Source: Pseudomonadota bacterium
GTDB taxonomy: Bacteria; Myxococcota; Myxococcia; Myxococcales; Myxococcaceae
DNA length: 64,000 nucleotides
Direction: 5' to 3'
Assembly (NCBI GenBank): GCA_023423535.1
Contig: JAFAFL010000094.1
Span: forward strand, 62,001 to 126,000
Shown here: piece by piece, positions 42,307-51,210 of the stretch
Layout: each line of letters starts with the position of its first letter
How positions within the stretch are numbered: position 1 is the stretch's first letter
The notes under the pieces: model-generated
Told to the model about the DNA's origin: nothing
What the model saw: the letters and a program-made list of their open reading frames with translations, nothing else
Databases searched by the model: none
Position numbers and translations under genes: made by a program

Positions 42307-42380
42307 AGTGGCGCGATCTTAGCGTTCCGTGACGGAGATTTCACCCCGTCGTGACCCCGCCGTCACCTGCCTGTCTGGCA

Positions 42381-43862
42381 TCAGGCAGAGGGCGCGACGC
42401 CGGGCCCAGCGGCCGGCGCCGGCTTCGGTGCAGCGCCGTACTTCTTGCTCGGAAGCGCGTGCCAGATCTTCAGGGTCAGCGCGAAGGCGATGATCGTGAA
42501 CGGGACCAGCGCCATGGGCCAGATGCGCCAGTTCGCCGCGTCCTTCGCCAGGTCGCCGACCGGGACGAGCTTGCCGATGCCGAACGACTGCACCGCGGTG
42601 CCCAGGTAGACGAAGCCGTCGACGATGCCGACGACGATGCCGGTGTTCTTCCGGCCGCCGAAGTCCGCGGTGGCGGTGCCGGAGAGGATGCCGTGCACGG
42701 CGATCACGCTCATGGAGATGGTCAGCGCCGCGAGGCCCGCGATCCAGAGCGGCCCTCCGATGCCCAGCGCCATCACCAGCGCGGCGGCGACCATCAGGCC
42801 GTAGAGCATTCCGCACATGGGCGCGCGGCGGGACTGGAAGAACTTGTCCGAGACCCAGCCCGTCATGTTCGCGCCGATGACGCCGCAGATGAGCAGCGAG
42901 AGGCCCCAGTTCCTCGTGATCCAGAAGTCGTTGTAGAAGCCGACCTCCTTCGCGTGGATCACGTACCAGTTCATGATCCCGTTGCGCAGGACGCCGCTGC
43001 AGAACTCGATGAGGCAGACGTAGAGCAGCACCGGGTGGGTGAGGATCTTGTAGATCGCCGTCTTCACCGGCAGCCGGCCGCCGTCCGCGCTGAGCGACGC
43101 GTCGCCGGTGTCGAAGTCCGGGTAGCCCGCCTCGCCCGGCGTGTCGCGGAGCCAGAGGAACATCACCACCCAGAAGATCGCCAGCAGCACGGTGGGGACG
43201 AAGAAGATCATCCAGTTCTCGTTCATCCCCGAGCCACCGAGGCCGAAGAGGAAGGAGAAGATGGACGCCACGACGCCGAGCGGCTTCTCGCCTGCGTTCG
43301 CGCGCGTGGCCTGGACGATCGCGTCGCCCCAGTCGAAGGCGAAGTAGATGCCGGCGCTGATGATGATGCCGAAGATGGTGGAGAAGGAGCCGCGCTCGCG
43401 GACGTGGAACCAGGGCGCCTTCACGGTGACGATCGACACCGCGCCGAACGACTGGAAGTACATGTTGATCGCGTAGAGGACCGCGAACGCCGGGAGCACC
43501 GGCACCGTCCAGCCCCAGAACGCGTGGCCGTAGAGCACGAGCCCCATGCCGAGGTTCGCCATCAGCGCGCCGAAGGTGCCGACGAGCATGCCGCGGCGGC
43601 CACCGGTGCGATCCACCAGCGGGCCGTTCACGAGGAACGAGAAGCCGTACACCAGCGCGCCGATGGCGAAGATGGTGCCGAAGTCGTCCTTCGTCATCAC
43701 GTCGCCGAGCGCACCCTTGGCGACGGTGAGGTTGTACCTGCCCATGTAGAGGAAGGCGTACGCCAACCCCATGGGGAGCCAGTTCAGGAGCCGCCGGAAT
43801 TTGAATGCGCCGGAGTGCTGGGGAAAGCTGCCGTCGGAGAGGGTCGGAGCGGAGGCGGCCAT
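42381..43862 (-). CDS. MFS transporter, organophosphate:phosphate antiporter (OPA) family
   Basis: 493 residues from the ATG at 43862. About 12 membrane spans are predicted. The OPA hallmark is at the start: LLNWLPMGLAYAFLYMGRYN LTVAKGALGD, like GlpT and UhpT, in which an Arg in the Tyr-Met-Gly-Arg context binds phosphate. The MFS loop 2-3 motif is VDRTGGRRGML. The loop 8-9 equivalent reads GWVSDKFFQSRRAPMCG. OPA proteins exchange inorganic phosphate for glycerol-3-phosphate, hexose-6-phosphate or similar. The specific substrate cannot be assigned. Two extra loops (about 210-230 and 270-300) make the protein longer than GlpT (452). The C-terminus is Ala/Pro-rich. Confidence 0.85.
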   Translation of the reverse strand: MAASAPTLSDGSFPQHSGAFKFRRLLNWLPMGLAYAFLYMGRYNLTVAKGALGDVMTKDDFGTIFAIGALVYGFSFLVNGPLVDRTGGRRGMLVGTFGALMANLGMGLVLYGHAFWGWTVPVLPAFAVLYAINMYFQSFGAVSIVTVKAPWFHVRERGSFSTIFGIIISAGIYFAFDWGDAIVQATRANAGEKPLGVVASIFSFLFGLGGSGMNENWMIFFVPTVLLAIFWVVMFLWLRDTPGEAGYPDFDTGDASLSADGGRLPVKTAIYKILTHPVLLYVCLIEFCSGVLRNGIMNWYVIHAKEVGFYNDFWITRNWGLSLLICGVIGANMTGWVSDKFFQSRRAPMCGMLYGLMVAAALVMALGIGGPLWIAGLAALTISMSVIAVHGILSGTATADFGGRKNTGIVVGIVDGFVYLGTAVQSFGIGKLVPVGDLAKDAANWRIWPMALVPFTIIAFALTLKIWHALPSKKYGAAPKPAPAAGPGVAPSA

Positions 43863-43965
43863 GCGGGGGCGGATAGTCCGCGTCTGCAAGTTCACGGTCA
43901 AGTGACGAGGACGTTGCACCTCCGATGACCGCCCGCCTGCTCCCTTCTCGCTGCTTCAGGGCGCG

Positions 43966-44139
43966 CTAGGCAGCGGCGGTCGTGCCTTCGCCGTGGCCGT
44001 CGTTGGCCTTGCTGTTCTTGTAGAGCTTCCACGCCCCGAAGGCCGCCGAGCCGAAGAGCGACAACGCCGAGGCCCCGCGGAACGTCTTCCAGAGCGCGTA
44101 GTACTTCGCTGCCTTCTTCGCCTTGCGTCCGAATGCCAT
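43966..44139 (-). CDS. Small protein with one hydrophobic segment
   Basis: A 57-residue gene too short for most ORF lists. The ATG at 44139 is preceded by an excellent ribosome site (AAAGGAGGGG at about 44146-44155). The protein begins AFGRKAKKAAKYYALWKTF, with a basic amphipathic start, then a hydrophobic stretch (GASALSLFGSAAFGAWKLY) and a polar, His/Gly/Thr-rich tail. It could be a small single-span membrane protein. No family is recognised. It sits between the OPA transporter and the Nudix gene on the same strand, with gaps of about 100 bp on both sides. Confidence 0.6.
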   Translation of the reverse strand: MAFGRKAKKAAKYYALWKTFRGASALSLFGSAAFGAWKLYKNSKANDGHGEGTTAAA

Positions 44140-44249
44140 GTGTCCCCTCCTTTGAAGTGAGTGCTGCTCGGAGGAAGATGGGGCGAGCGAGAGCGAACGG
44201 CGGCGGGCGGGCGGAGGAGCGGTTGGAGGTGCGGCCGCGGCGCGTGAGC

Positions 44250-44942
44250 TCAGGGCGCGGCGAGCTCCGCCTGCAGGCGATACGCGCCGAGCTCGGTCTT
44301 CGCGTCCTGGATCTCGCCGGTGCGGCAGGCGCGGAGGAGATCCGCGAGCGTCCGCCAGCGCATCCCGCCGGTCTCCTCCAGCGGCGAGCCGTCGCCCTTC
44401 GCCATTCCCTGCTCCCTGCCGGTCACGTCCACCGCGCAGAGGAAGATCTTCTCGCTGAGGATCCCCGGCGCGAGGAAGAACGGGCCGCCCAGTGACCGGA
44501 CCTCTTCGGGCGTCACGGTGAAGCCGGACTCCTCCCTCACCTCTTCGGCGGCGCGGTGGAGGATGCCCTTGTCGCCGCGGTCCTCCATCTCGAGCAGACC
44601 CGCGACGATCTCTTCCACGAAGAGGTGTGAGGGCTCGGGCTCCACGGTCTTCGACTTGTCCTTCCGGAAGAAGGCCGCCGGGCGAAGGTTCTGGCGGGTG
44701 AAGAGCTCGATCCCTCCCTCGCCCTTCCGGTAGACGACCACCGCCACCGCATCCAGCTTCGGCCGGTCCACCACGTCCACCCGGTAGACGGGCGAGCGCG
44801 TTCCGTCCGTCCGCTTGTTCCGGCAGCGCAGCCGCCGCACCTGGAGGAAGCCCTCGTCACAGCGCGCGCTGGCCGAGAAGTCCTCCACCACCTCGATCTC
44901 GCGGACCTGCACCTCCGCCGTCGTCCCGTTGCCTGATCCCAT
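44250..44942 (-). CDS. Nudix hydrolase, ADP-sugar pyrophosphatase-like
   Basis: 230 residues from the ATG at 44942. The Nudix box GxxxxxExxxxxxxREUxEExGU is present as GDKGILHRAAEEVREESGF within EMEDRGDKG. An N-terminal beta domain (EIEVVEDFSASARCDEGFLQ, VRRLRCRNKRTDGTRSPVYR, VDVVDRPKLDAVAVVVYRKG) resembles the dimerisation domain of ADP-ribose/ADP-sugar diphosphatases (NudF type). Downstream residues FFLAPGILSEKIFLCAVDVT and EETGGMRWRTLADLL complete the fold. It would hydrolyse a nucleoside diphosphate linked to a sugar or other group, in the cytoplasm. It is divergent from the surface operon at 45098. Confidence 0.88.
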   Translation of the reverse strand: MGSGNGTTAEVQVREIEVVEDFSASARCDEGFLQVRRLRCRNKRTDGTRSPVYRVDVVDRPKLDAVAVVVYRKGEGGIELFTRQNLRPAAFFRKDKSKTVEPEPSHLFVEEIVAGLLEMEDRGDKGILHRAAEEVREESGFTVTPEEVRSLGGPFFLAPGILSEKIFLCAVDVTGREQGMAKGDGSPLEETGGMRWRTLADLLRACRTGEIQDAKTELGAYRLQAELAAP

Positions 44943-45097
44943 GCCGAGCGGCTCTTAGCGCAGGGTGCCCATGCACGCACGGCTGCTTCTCGGGCCGACG
45001 AATTCCGCTCCCACGCGCGGCCCACGTCGTGATTGAAGAGCCCCGTTCGATCCCGTACCTTCCGCGCCCGCCGCACCGCCGCTCCCCGGGAAATCCA

Positions 45098-47497
45098 TTG
45101 CTCCGTCGATACTTGTCACGTCTCGCGCCGGTCGCGGCCTGTTCGCTCACGGCGCTCGCTGCGACGTCCTGCCTCCCCGTCCTCACCGGAGATGACACCG
45201 ATCTCGCGGGTCAGGAGGTGCGGCTGACGATCCTGCACACCTCGGACATCCACTCGCGGCTCATCCCGTACGAGTTCACCCCGCTGCGCACGGACATGGA
45301 TCTGGGCCTCGTGCCGGATGCCGCGCCGTTCGGTGGCGCCGCGCGCATGGCCTCGGTGCTCAAGCAGCAGCGCCAGCAGTCGGACCGCGTGCTGCACCTG
45401 GACTCGGGTGACTGCTTCCAGGGCGCGCCCGTCTACAACATGCGCCACGGCGAGGTGGAGTTCCGCTTCCTCTCCCGCGCGAAGCTCGACGCGGCGGTGG
45501 TGGGCAACCACGAGTTCGACTCCGGCGCCCTCTCCTTCACCAACATGGCGCGCGACCACGCGGGCTTCCCGCTGCTCGCCGCGAACTACGAGTGGGAGGA
45601 CCACCGCGAGCCGACGTCGAACCAGACGTCGATGTACACGCAGCCCTACTCCATCCACAACGTGAAGGGCGTGCGCGTGGCGGTGATCGGGATGGCGAAC
45701 ATCTCGTCGCTGAACTCGATCGTCGAGGGTGGCAACTCGCTGCAGGCCACGCCGCTCGAGCAGAACGAGGTCGCGCGCGCCTACGTGGAGCTGCTGCGGC
45801 CGGTGGTGGACGTGGTGATGGTGACCTCGCACCTCGGACTGCACGAGGACCAGGACCTCGTCCACGGCTACGACGCCTACTACAAGTTCTCCCGCGCCCG
45901 TCCCTTCATCGAGCGCGCGCAGAACCCGTGGAAGGTCCTCGAGTGGTTCGGTCCCGCGGGCGAGGACGAGTCGGTCGTTCGCGTGCAGATCCCCGGCGTC
46001 TCCGGCATCGACGTGATCGTCGGCGGCCACCTGCACGTGGTGCTCAACCCGCCGCAGCTCTTGACCGATCCGACGGGCCGCAAGGTGGTGCTCGCGCACT
46101 CCGGCGCGTTCGCGAAGTACGTGGGCCGGCTCGACGTGGTGGTGCGCATGCCGCAGTCGCGCGGCACCGCGGACGGCGCGGAGGTGCTCAGCCACGACTA
46201 CCGCGTGTTCCCGCTCGACGGCGTGTGGTGCGACGACGGCGTCCGCCAGCTCTACCGGTCGCAGTTCTGGAACCCGGGCCAGTTCGGCAAGGACGAGCGC
46301 GTGATCGCGGCGCAGCAGAAGTGCACCACGATGGAGGACGGCGACACCCAGGATCTGCTGCAGCCCTACATCCTCGAGATGGACGCGCAGCTGCGCCTGA
46401 ACACGATCTTCTCCTACGCGCCGCGCGACGTGGCCCGCCGCAACAACAGCACCGGCGGTGACTCGCCGCTGGGCAACCTCGCCGCGGACTCCATGCGCAA
46501 GCGCGCGCGCGTCGAGGCGGAGCTGGCGCTGACGAACTCGCTCGGCATCCGCGACAACATCTACAAGGGGCCGATCACCGAGGAGTCGATGTTCAACGTG
46601 TTCCCGTTCGAGAACACGATCAACATCATGTATCTCTCCGGCCGCGAGCTTCAGGAGACGTTCGACTTCGTCACCGAGCGCTCCGCCAGCCGCGGTTGCA
46701 CGAGCCAGGCGCAGGTCTCCGGCGCGCGCTTCACCATGGACTGCGCCCAGGCCCAGCTGAACCAGATCCGCTACTCCTGCGACCTGAAGAAGACCGGCGA
46801 GGACAACGGCTCGGACTGCCCGCAGGACAACCGCGAGGGCCGCAACCCCTGGCAGTGCCTCGACGACGGGACCGGCGCCGGCCGCTGCTGGGCGCACCCC
46901 GCGTGGGACATCCGGGTGAACGGTCAGCCGATCACGCCGGGCGGCACCTACAAGATCGCGGTGAACGACTACATCGCCAAGGGCGGCTCCGGCTTCAACG
47001 TGCTGAAGCGGAACACGACGCGGATCGAGACCGGCATCTCGCTGCGCGACTCGCTCATCGGCTACATGCAGGGCTTCTGCACCTGCGACGACATCAACGA
47101 GGGCAAGGAGTTCTCCAAGTCCGGCGTCGCCTGCGGGCCTCGCAACGCGGACGGGAAGATCGTCTTCGACGACCAGGTGGTCGCCTACTGCAAGGACGCG
47201 GCGGCGTACGAAGAGGAGCTCGGGCGCGCGGCCGGTTCGAAGGAGGGCTGCACCTGCCTCGACGTGCTGCGTGGCAACGAGATCGCCTGCGGTCCGGTGG
47301 ATCCGGGGATGATCGAGGCCTGCCAGGGCCGCGCGGGTCCGCCGGTGGGCACCTGCTCGTGCCTCGACGTGCTGCAGAACAACGCCGACAAGTGCGGGAC
47401 GATCACCAACCCGCTCCGCCAGTTCTGTTCCAAGCCGACCGACATGTCCGTGGCCACCGGCTACGAAGACGGCCGCATCGGCCGGAGGGTCAAGTAG
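45098..47497 (+). CDS. 5'-nucleotidase/metallophosphatase-family lipoprotein with Cys-rich C-terminal repeats
   Basis: 799 residues from a TTG at 45098, chosen because the signal peptide starts there (LRRYLSRLAPVAACSLTALA with lipobox ATSC). A GTG at 45029 would add 23 residues in front of it. The metallophosphatase domain has ILHTSDIHSRL, LHLDSGDCFQGAP, VVGNHEFDSG, and DVIVGGHLHVVLN, binding two metals. The 5'-nucleotidase C-terminal domain shows GDSPLGNLAADSMRKR, NVFPFENTINIMYLSGREL and YKIAVNDYIAKGGSGFNVL. The last 110 residues carry three copies of a CxC-xDVL-type Cys repeat. It should hydrolyse extracellular nucleotides. It is the first gene of a three-gene envelope operon. Confidence 0.88.
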   Translation: MLRRYLSRLAPVAACSLTALAATSCLPVLTGDDTDLAGQEVRLTILHTSDIHSRLIPYEFTPLRTDMDLGLVPDAAPFGGAARMASVLKQQRQQSDRVLHLDSGDCFQGAPVYNMRHGEVEFRFLSRAKLDAAVVGNHEFDSGALSFTNMARDHAGFPLLAANYEWEDHREPTSNQTSMYTQPYSIHNVKGVRVAVIGMANISSLNSIVEGGNSLQATPLEQNEVARAYVELLRPVVDVVMVTSHLGLHEDQDLVHGYDAYYKFSRARPFIERAQNPWKVLEWFGPAGEDESVVRVQIPGVSGIDVIVGGHLHVVLNPPQLLTDPTGRKVVLAHSGAFAKYVGRLDVVVRMPQSRGTADGAEVLSHDYRVFPLDGVWCDDGVRQLYRSQFWNPGQFGKDERVIAAQQKCTTMEDGDTQDLLQPYILEMDAQLRLNTIFSYAPRDVARRNNSTGGDSPLGNLAADSMRKRARVEAELALTNSLGIRDNIYKGPITEESMFNVFPFENTINIMYLSGRELQETFDFVTERSASRGCTSQAQVSGARFTMDCAQAQLNQIRYSCDLKKTGEDNGSDCPQDNREGRNPWQCLDDGTGAGRCWAHPAWDIRVNGQPITPGGTYKIAVNDYIAKGGSGFNVLKRNTTRIETGISLRDSLIGYMQGFCTCDDINEGKEFSKSGVACGPRNADGKIVFDDQVVAYCKDAAAYEEELGRAAGSKEGCTCLDVLRGNEIACGPVDPGMIEACQGRAGPPVGTCSCLDVLQNNADKCGTITNPLRQFCSKPTDMSVATGYEDGRIGRRVK

Positions 47498-49621
47498 ATG
47501 CGCGCGCTTCTTCCTCTCGCGGTGGTGGCGCTCTTCGCCTCCGCCTGTTGGCCGGTGCAGCCGCCGGCCCGTCCTGACCTCGTCTCCTTCAAGGTGACGG
47601 TGAAGGGCGTGTACCAGAAGCGTCCGGAGGTCCCCGGCGTCAACGACGGCCTGGTGAAGTTCGGTGATCCGGGCCAGCTGCTGCCGGTGGTCAACGAGTG
47701 TGCGCGCAAGTACGACGGCCAGCAGAACGTGCCGGCGAACCTGCGCGGGACGGTCGAGTGCCCCTACGCGCTGCCGCGCGGGATGAGCAACCCCGCGTCG
47801 AACGCGCCCTGCCCGCTGCCGGACTCGCAGTCGCTGGCGGAGTTCGACATCGAGGTGGTCGCGATCGGCAAGGATGGCAACCCGCTCGACACCTTCAACG
47901 GGCCGGTGTCGGTGCGCGTGGTGCCGGGCGATCTGACCGGCAAGCCGGAGTACTCGTGGGTGCAGCTGCGCAACGGCGCGGGCGTGGGCGTGGTGAAGGC
48001 CGCGCACCTCTTCAGCGACGTCCGGATCTGGGTGGAGGACGCGCCCCCGAAGAAGTCGTGGGACGGCGGCGTGCAGGACACCACCGGACTCCCGGGTGAG
48101 CCGGAGCAGCGCACCTTCGCCACCGGCATCACCGAGCCGGTCTGGTTCGAGGATCCGACGCTGCAGACGCTCCAGCGGCCCGAGGGCTTCGACAACAAGT
48201 GCTCGCCCTTCGTGGGCCAGTTCATGACCGTGGGCCGTCCGCCGGAGAGCGGGACGATCCTCACCCAGAACTGCGAGGACGATCCGGAGAACGACGGCAA
48301 GGACGCGATGCTCGTGGTCACCGGCACCGACCCCACCGGCTTCTTCGTCACCGACATCACCGCCTGCCGGCTCAACGAGCTCACGCGCAGCGACGACGGT
48401 CAGACGCATGTGCGCGTGCCGGAGCCGAACGGGAAGCAGCCGGGGACGTTCGGATCGATCTTCATCTACAACTACTCGTTCCCCGAGGGCCTCGATCCGG
48501 GCGACCTGCTCTGGAGCCTCTCGGGTTCGGTGCAGGAGTTCACCGGGACCTCGCAGCTGACCTTCCCCTCGTGGACGGTGCGCGAGCGCGTGCGCCAGCT
48601 GCCCGAGGCGCAGTGGAACAAGTATCTGAAGATGGTGCCGATCCCGGAGATCTCGCTGCGCACCTGCGGGCTCGACAACAACGTGAACCCGTTCGTGACC
48701 GACGACCTCTGCGGTCAGAACCGCCGCAACCTCAAGCTGGAGAGCCTCGAGAGCGCGCTGGTGAAGGTGCGCAACGTGCGCTTCCCGCAGCGCTTCGTCT
48801 CCTGCGACCGCGACGGCGACGGCAGCGTGCCCTTCTTCTGCGAGACGCCGAAGCAGGTGGACGGCCAGACGGTGTGGACCTGGAGCGAGTGCGGTCAGAG
48901 CGAGGGCAGCGAGTCCACGCTCAGCGCGCTTCAGAAGGAGGAGCTCGCCTGCAACATCAACTGCGTCACCAGCCAGGGTCCGCACGCGGGCACCGTCTGC
49001 GCGGAGCGGACGACCTACACCGGCTTCGGCCAGTTCGTGATGGAGATGGCGGGACCCGGGCCGCGCGAGGCGCTGCTCGACGACTCGCTGCCGGCCCGCG
49101 TGGAGAAGCGCGCGGTGGTGGCGAACAGCGCCGTGCACAACAAGGCCTACCCGGTGGGCACCGAGCTGCGGTTCTTCTGCAACACCGACGTGCGGCTCGC
49201 CTTCGGTGGCCCGGCGGTCGTCGCGGACGAGAACAGCGTGCTGGTGCCGGCGAACACGCGCTTCGATCACACGATGCTCGCGGGCGAGACGAACGTGGCG
49301 ATCAAGGGCGAGGGCACGCTCGCGGCGGATCCCCTCTGTCAGATCGGCCGCAACGCGCGGACGCGGATCAACGTGGTGACGAAGGACGCGGTGCCGGAGC
49401 TGTTGCCGGACTGCGACGAGGCGGACCCGAACGCGGAGCGCGCGGCGGAGTGCAGGAACCTGCGCGGCGCGACCTACGACGTGCAGGGCCACCTGCGGCA
49501 GCTGCAGCCCGGCCGCCCGCGGTGGGTGATCCAGCCGCGCGACAAGGACGACATCTGCTGCCGGCCCGGCCCGGGGCTCTCCTGCCCGAAGCCGCTCAAG
49601 CAGTGCGAGACGAATCAGTAG
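47498..49621 (+). CDS. Large lipoprotein, second gene of surface operon
   Basis: 707 residues from the ATG at 47498, which directly follows the upstream stop. The signal peptide ends in the lipobox FASACWP (Cys17). The mature protein is rich in beta structure and Cys (for example CARKYDG, VECPYALPRG, NKCSPFVGQF, CEDDPENDGK, ACRLNELTR). The central third (GQFMTVGRPPESGTILTQNC to VRVPEPNGKQPGTFGSIFIY) resembles an OB-like or nuclease-adjacent domain seen in secreted proteins, but I cannot assign it. The C-terminus repeats Cys pairs (DICCRPGPGLSCPKPLKQC). No catalytic motif is seen. It is likely to be an outer-membrane lipoprotein working with the nucleotidase and the barrel encoded on either side. 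Confidence 0.7.
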   Translation: MRALLPLAVVALFASACWPVQPPARPDLVSFKVTVKGVYQKRPEVPGVNDGLVKFGDPGQLLPVVNECARKYDGQQNVPANLRGTVECPYALPRGMSNPASNAPCPLPDSQSLAEFDIEVVAIGKDGNPLDTFNGPVSVRVVPGDLTGKPEYSWVQLRNGAGVGVVKAAHLFSDVRIWVEDAPPKKSWDGGVQDTTGLPGEPEQRTFATGITEPVWFEDPTLQTLQRPEGFDNKCSPFVGQFMTVGRPPESGTILTQNCEDDPENDGKDAMLVVTGTDPTGFFVTDITACRLNELTRSDDGQTHVRVPEPNGKQPGTFGSIFIYNYSFPEGLDPGDLLWSLSGSVQEFTGTSQLTFPSWTVRERVRQLPEAQWNKYLKMVPIPEISLRTCGLDNNVNPFVTDDLCGQNRRNLKLESLESALVKVRNVRFPQRFVSCDRDGDGSVPFFCETPKQVDGQTVWTWSECGQSEGSESTLSALQKEELACNINCVTSQGPHAGTVCAERTTYTGFGQFVMEMAGPGPREALLDDSLPARVEKRAVVANSAVHNKAYPVGTELRFFCNTDVRLAFGGPAVVADENSVLVPANTRFDHTMLAGETNVAIKGEGTLAADPLCQIGRNARTRINVVTKDAVPELLPDCDEADPNAERAAECRNLRGATYDVQGHLRQLQPGRPRWVIQPRDKDDICCRPGPGLSCPKPLKQCETNQ

Positions 49622-49660
49622 CCAACCGCTTTACGGAAGCTCAATGCTGGGAGGGGTCAG

Positions 49661-51190
49661 TTGAAGAAGTTCTCTTCGTTTACACGCGCGGCGTGTGTCG
49701 CTGCGGCGCTCGGTCTCGGAGCGACCGCGCAGGCCAGTGACTGGGTCGATACGCGCCTGTCGTTCGTCTTCGCGGACGACAACATCCTCGCGGGCGCGGG
49801 CGAGACCACGCCCTCTTCGCCTGCTGCGCGGTTCGGCGCGACCAACGCGAACACGCAGTTCTACGACAACTTCAACACGAGGTTCTCCGGGTTCGAGACG
49901 CTGTCGAACCTCGTGCTCTACAAGCAGGCGCCCGCGTTCTTCGAGGGCCTGCTGAGCGAGGCCGCGCTCTCGGTGCTCCTGCTGGAGCGGCCGTCGGGCG
50001 AGATCCAGCTGCGCGACAACTCGTCGTACATCCGGCTCGCGTACCGGCCACCGGGCTGGGGTGAGAAGGAGCACCTCTCCTTCACCGGCTTCCCGGTGTC
50101 CGCGGATCGCTTCCGGCTGGGCTACGCGTACCGGATCTCGTGGGGCGGCTCGCCGGTCTTCGGCAACGACGCGTTCCAGGGCGGCGTGCCGGGCGCGAAG
50201 CTGCAGCTCACGCGCGACAAGTGGTACGTCTACGCGGGCGCGAAGACGGCGCTGCTGCTCAACCAGCTCATCCAGGAGCGCGAGACGCAGTACGGCGGCA
50301 TGCTCGGCGGCGGCTGGGACGTGACGCCCTGGCTGCGGCTGGAGACGGGCGGGGGCTACTTCCAGAAGGGCATCGTCCCGGGGCTCGCGGTGCAGGGCGT
50401 GCGCGCGCCGGTGAACGCGACGGGCGTCTCCGCGCAGGCGGTGTTCCACACGCCGGGCGTGCCGGTGGGAACGAGCATCGACTTCCGGCTCTACCGGAAC
50501 GATCCCGAGGTCTTCCAGCGCTTCTTCGCGCCGGAGGCGTACCCGGGCGGCTTCTCCTACAACGCGTCGATCGAGGGCAGCTACCTCGTGCAGACGCTGG
50601 CGGATCCGGACGTGTTCGCGCGCACCGTGCCGCAGGCGGCGCAGGCCGTCGCGCTGCAGGGCCGCATCAAGTACGACTACCTGCGCGCGCACGTGCTCGG
50701 GCTCTACCGCACGCTGTCCTTCATCCAGTTCAACGTGCCGTCGTTCCCGCCGTACAACGACTTCCCGGACGGCACCGTGCTGGCGCCGGAGATGTTCATC
50801 GCGGTGGGCGCGGACTACCACTTCCCCAGGCTCCACCTCACGCCGGGCGTCATCTTCGGCGTGCAGCGCGCGGCGTCGTTCAAGTCGCCGGAGACCGTGC
50901 TCGGTGGCGGTCAGCCGCCCTCGCAGTTCGGCTCGGGCCGCACCGTCGTCGTCCGTGACGTGAACCTCTTCAGCATCCTGCCCCCCGGCCAGGACCCGCT
51001 GCCGATCCTCTCCGCGAAGACCACCATGCGCTGGGACATGTCCGACTACATCGCGGCAATCGGCGAGGTGTACTGGACCCGTGACCCGAACCGCGCGTCC
51101 TTCGTGGACGACGTGACCGGCGTGGCCCAGTACACCTTCGAGGACGAGGACGCGGTCGGCTTCAACCTCATCCTGCAGGCGCGGTTCTAG
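49661..51190 (+). CDS. Outer-membrane beta-barrel protein
   Basis: 509 residues from a TTG at 49661, preceded by GGGAGGGG. The signal peptide is KKFSSFTRAACVAAALGLGA with cleavage after AQA. The rest alternates polar and hydrophobic residues in strands (LSFVFADDNILAG, YIRLAYRPPGWGEKEHLSF, RFRLGYAYRISWGG, WLRLETGGGYFQKG, YLRAHVLGLYRTLSFIQF). The final residue is Phe in NLILQARF, the signature recognised by BAM. At least 14 strands are likely. The substrate is unknown. Together with two lipoproteins upstream it forms a likely surface complex, perhaps for uptake of phosphorylated nutrients, though this is inference from context only. Confidence 0.78.
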   Translation: MKKFSSFTRAACVAAALGLGATAQASDWVDTRLSFVFADDNILAGAGETTPSSPAARFGATNANTQFYDNFNTRFSGFETLSNLVLYKQAPAFFEGLLSEAALSVLLLERPSGEIQLRDNSSYIRLAYRPPGWGEKEHLSFTGFPVSADRFRLGYAYRISWGGSPVFGNDAFQGGVPGAKLQLTRDKWYVYAGAKTALLLNQLIQERETQYGGMLGGGWDVTPWLRLETGGGYFQKGIVPGLAVQGVRAPVNATGVSAQAVFHTPGVPVGTSIDFRLYRNDPEVFQRFFAPEAYPGGFSYNASIEGSYLVQTLADPDVFARTVPQAAQAVALQGRIKYDYLRAHVLGLYRTLSFIQFNVPSFPPYNDFPDGTVLAPEMFIAVGADYHFPRLHLTPGVIFGVQRAASFKSPETVLGGGQPPSQFGSGRTVVVRDVNLFSILPPGQDPLPILSAKTTMRWDMSDYIAAIGEVYWTRDPNRASFVDDVTGVAQYTFEDEDAVGFNLILQARF

Positions 51191-51210
51191 GTTCCTCCGA
51201 GGGGCCCGCT

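Noticed and set aside
45116..49492. A 1458-residue minus-strand frame antisense to the nucleotidase and large lipoprotein genes
   Set aside because: Composition (Arg, His, Val, Leu) is typical of antisense shadow frames; the plus-strand genes have signal peptides and catalytic motifs.
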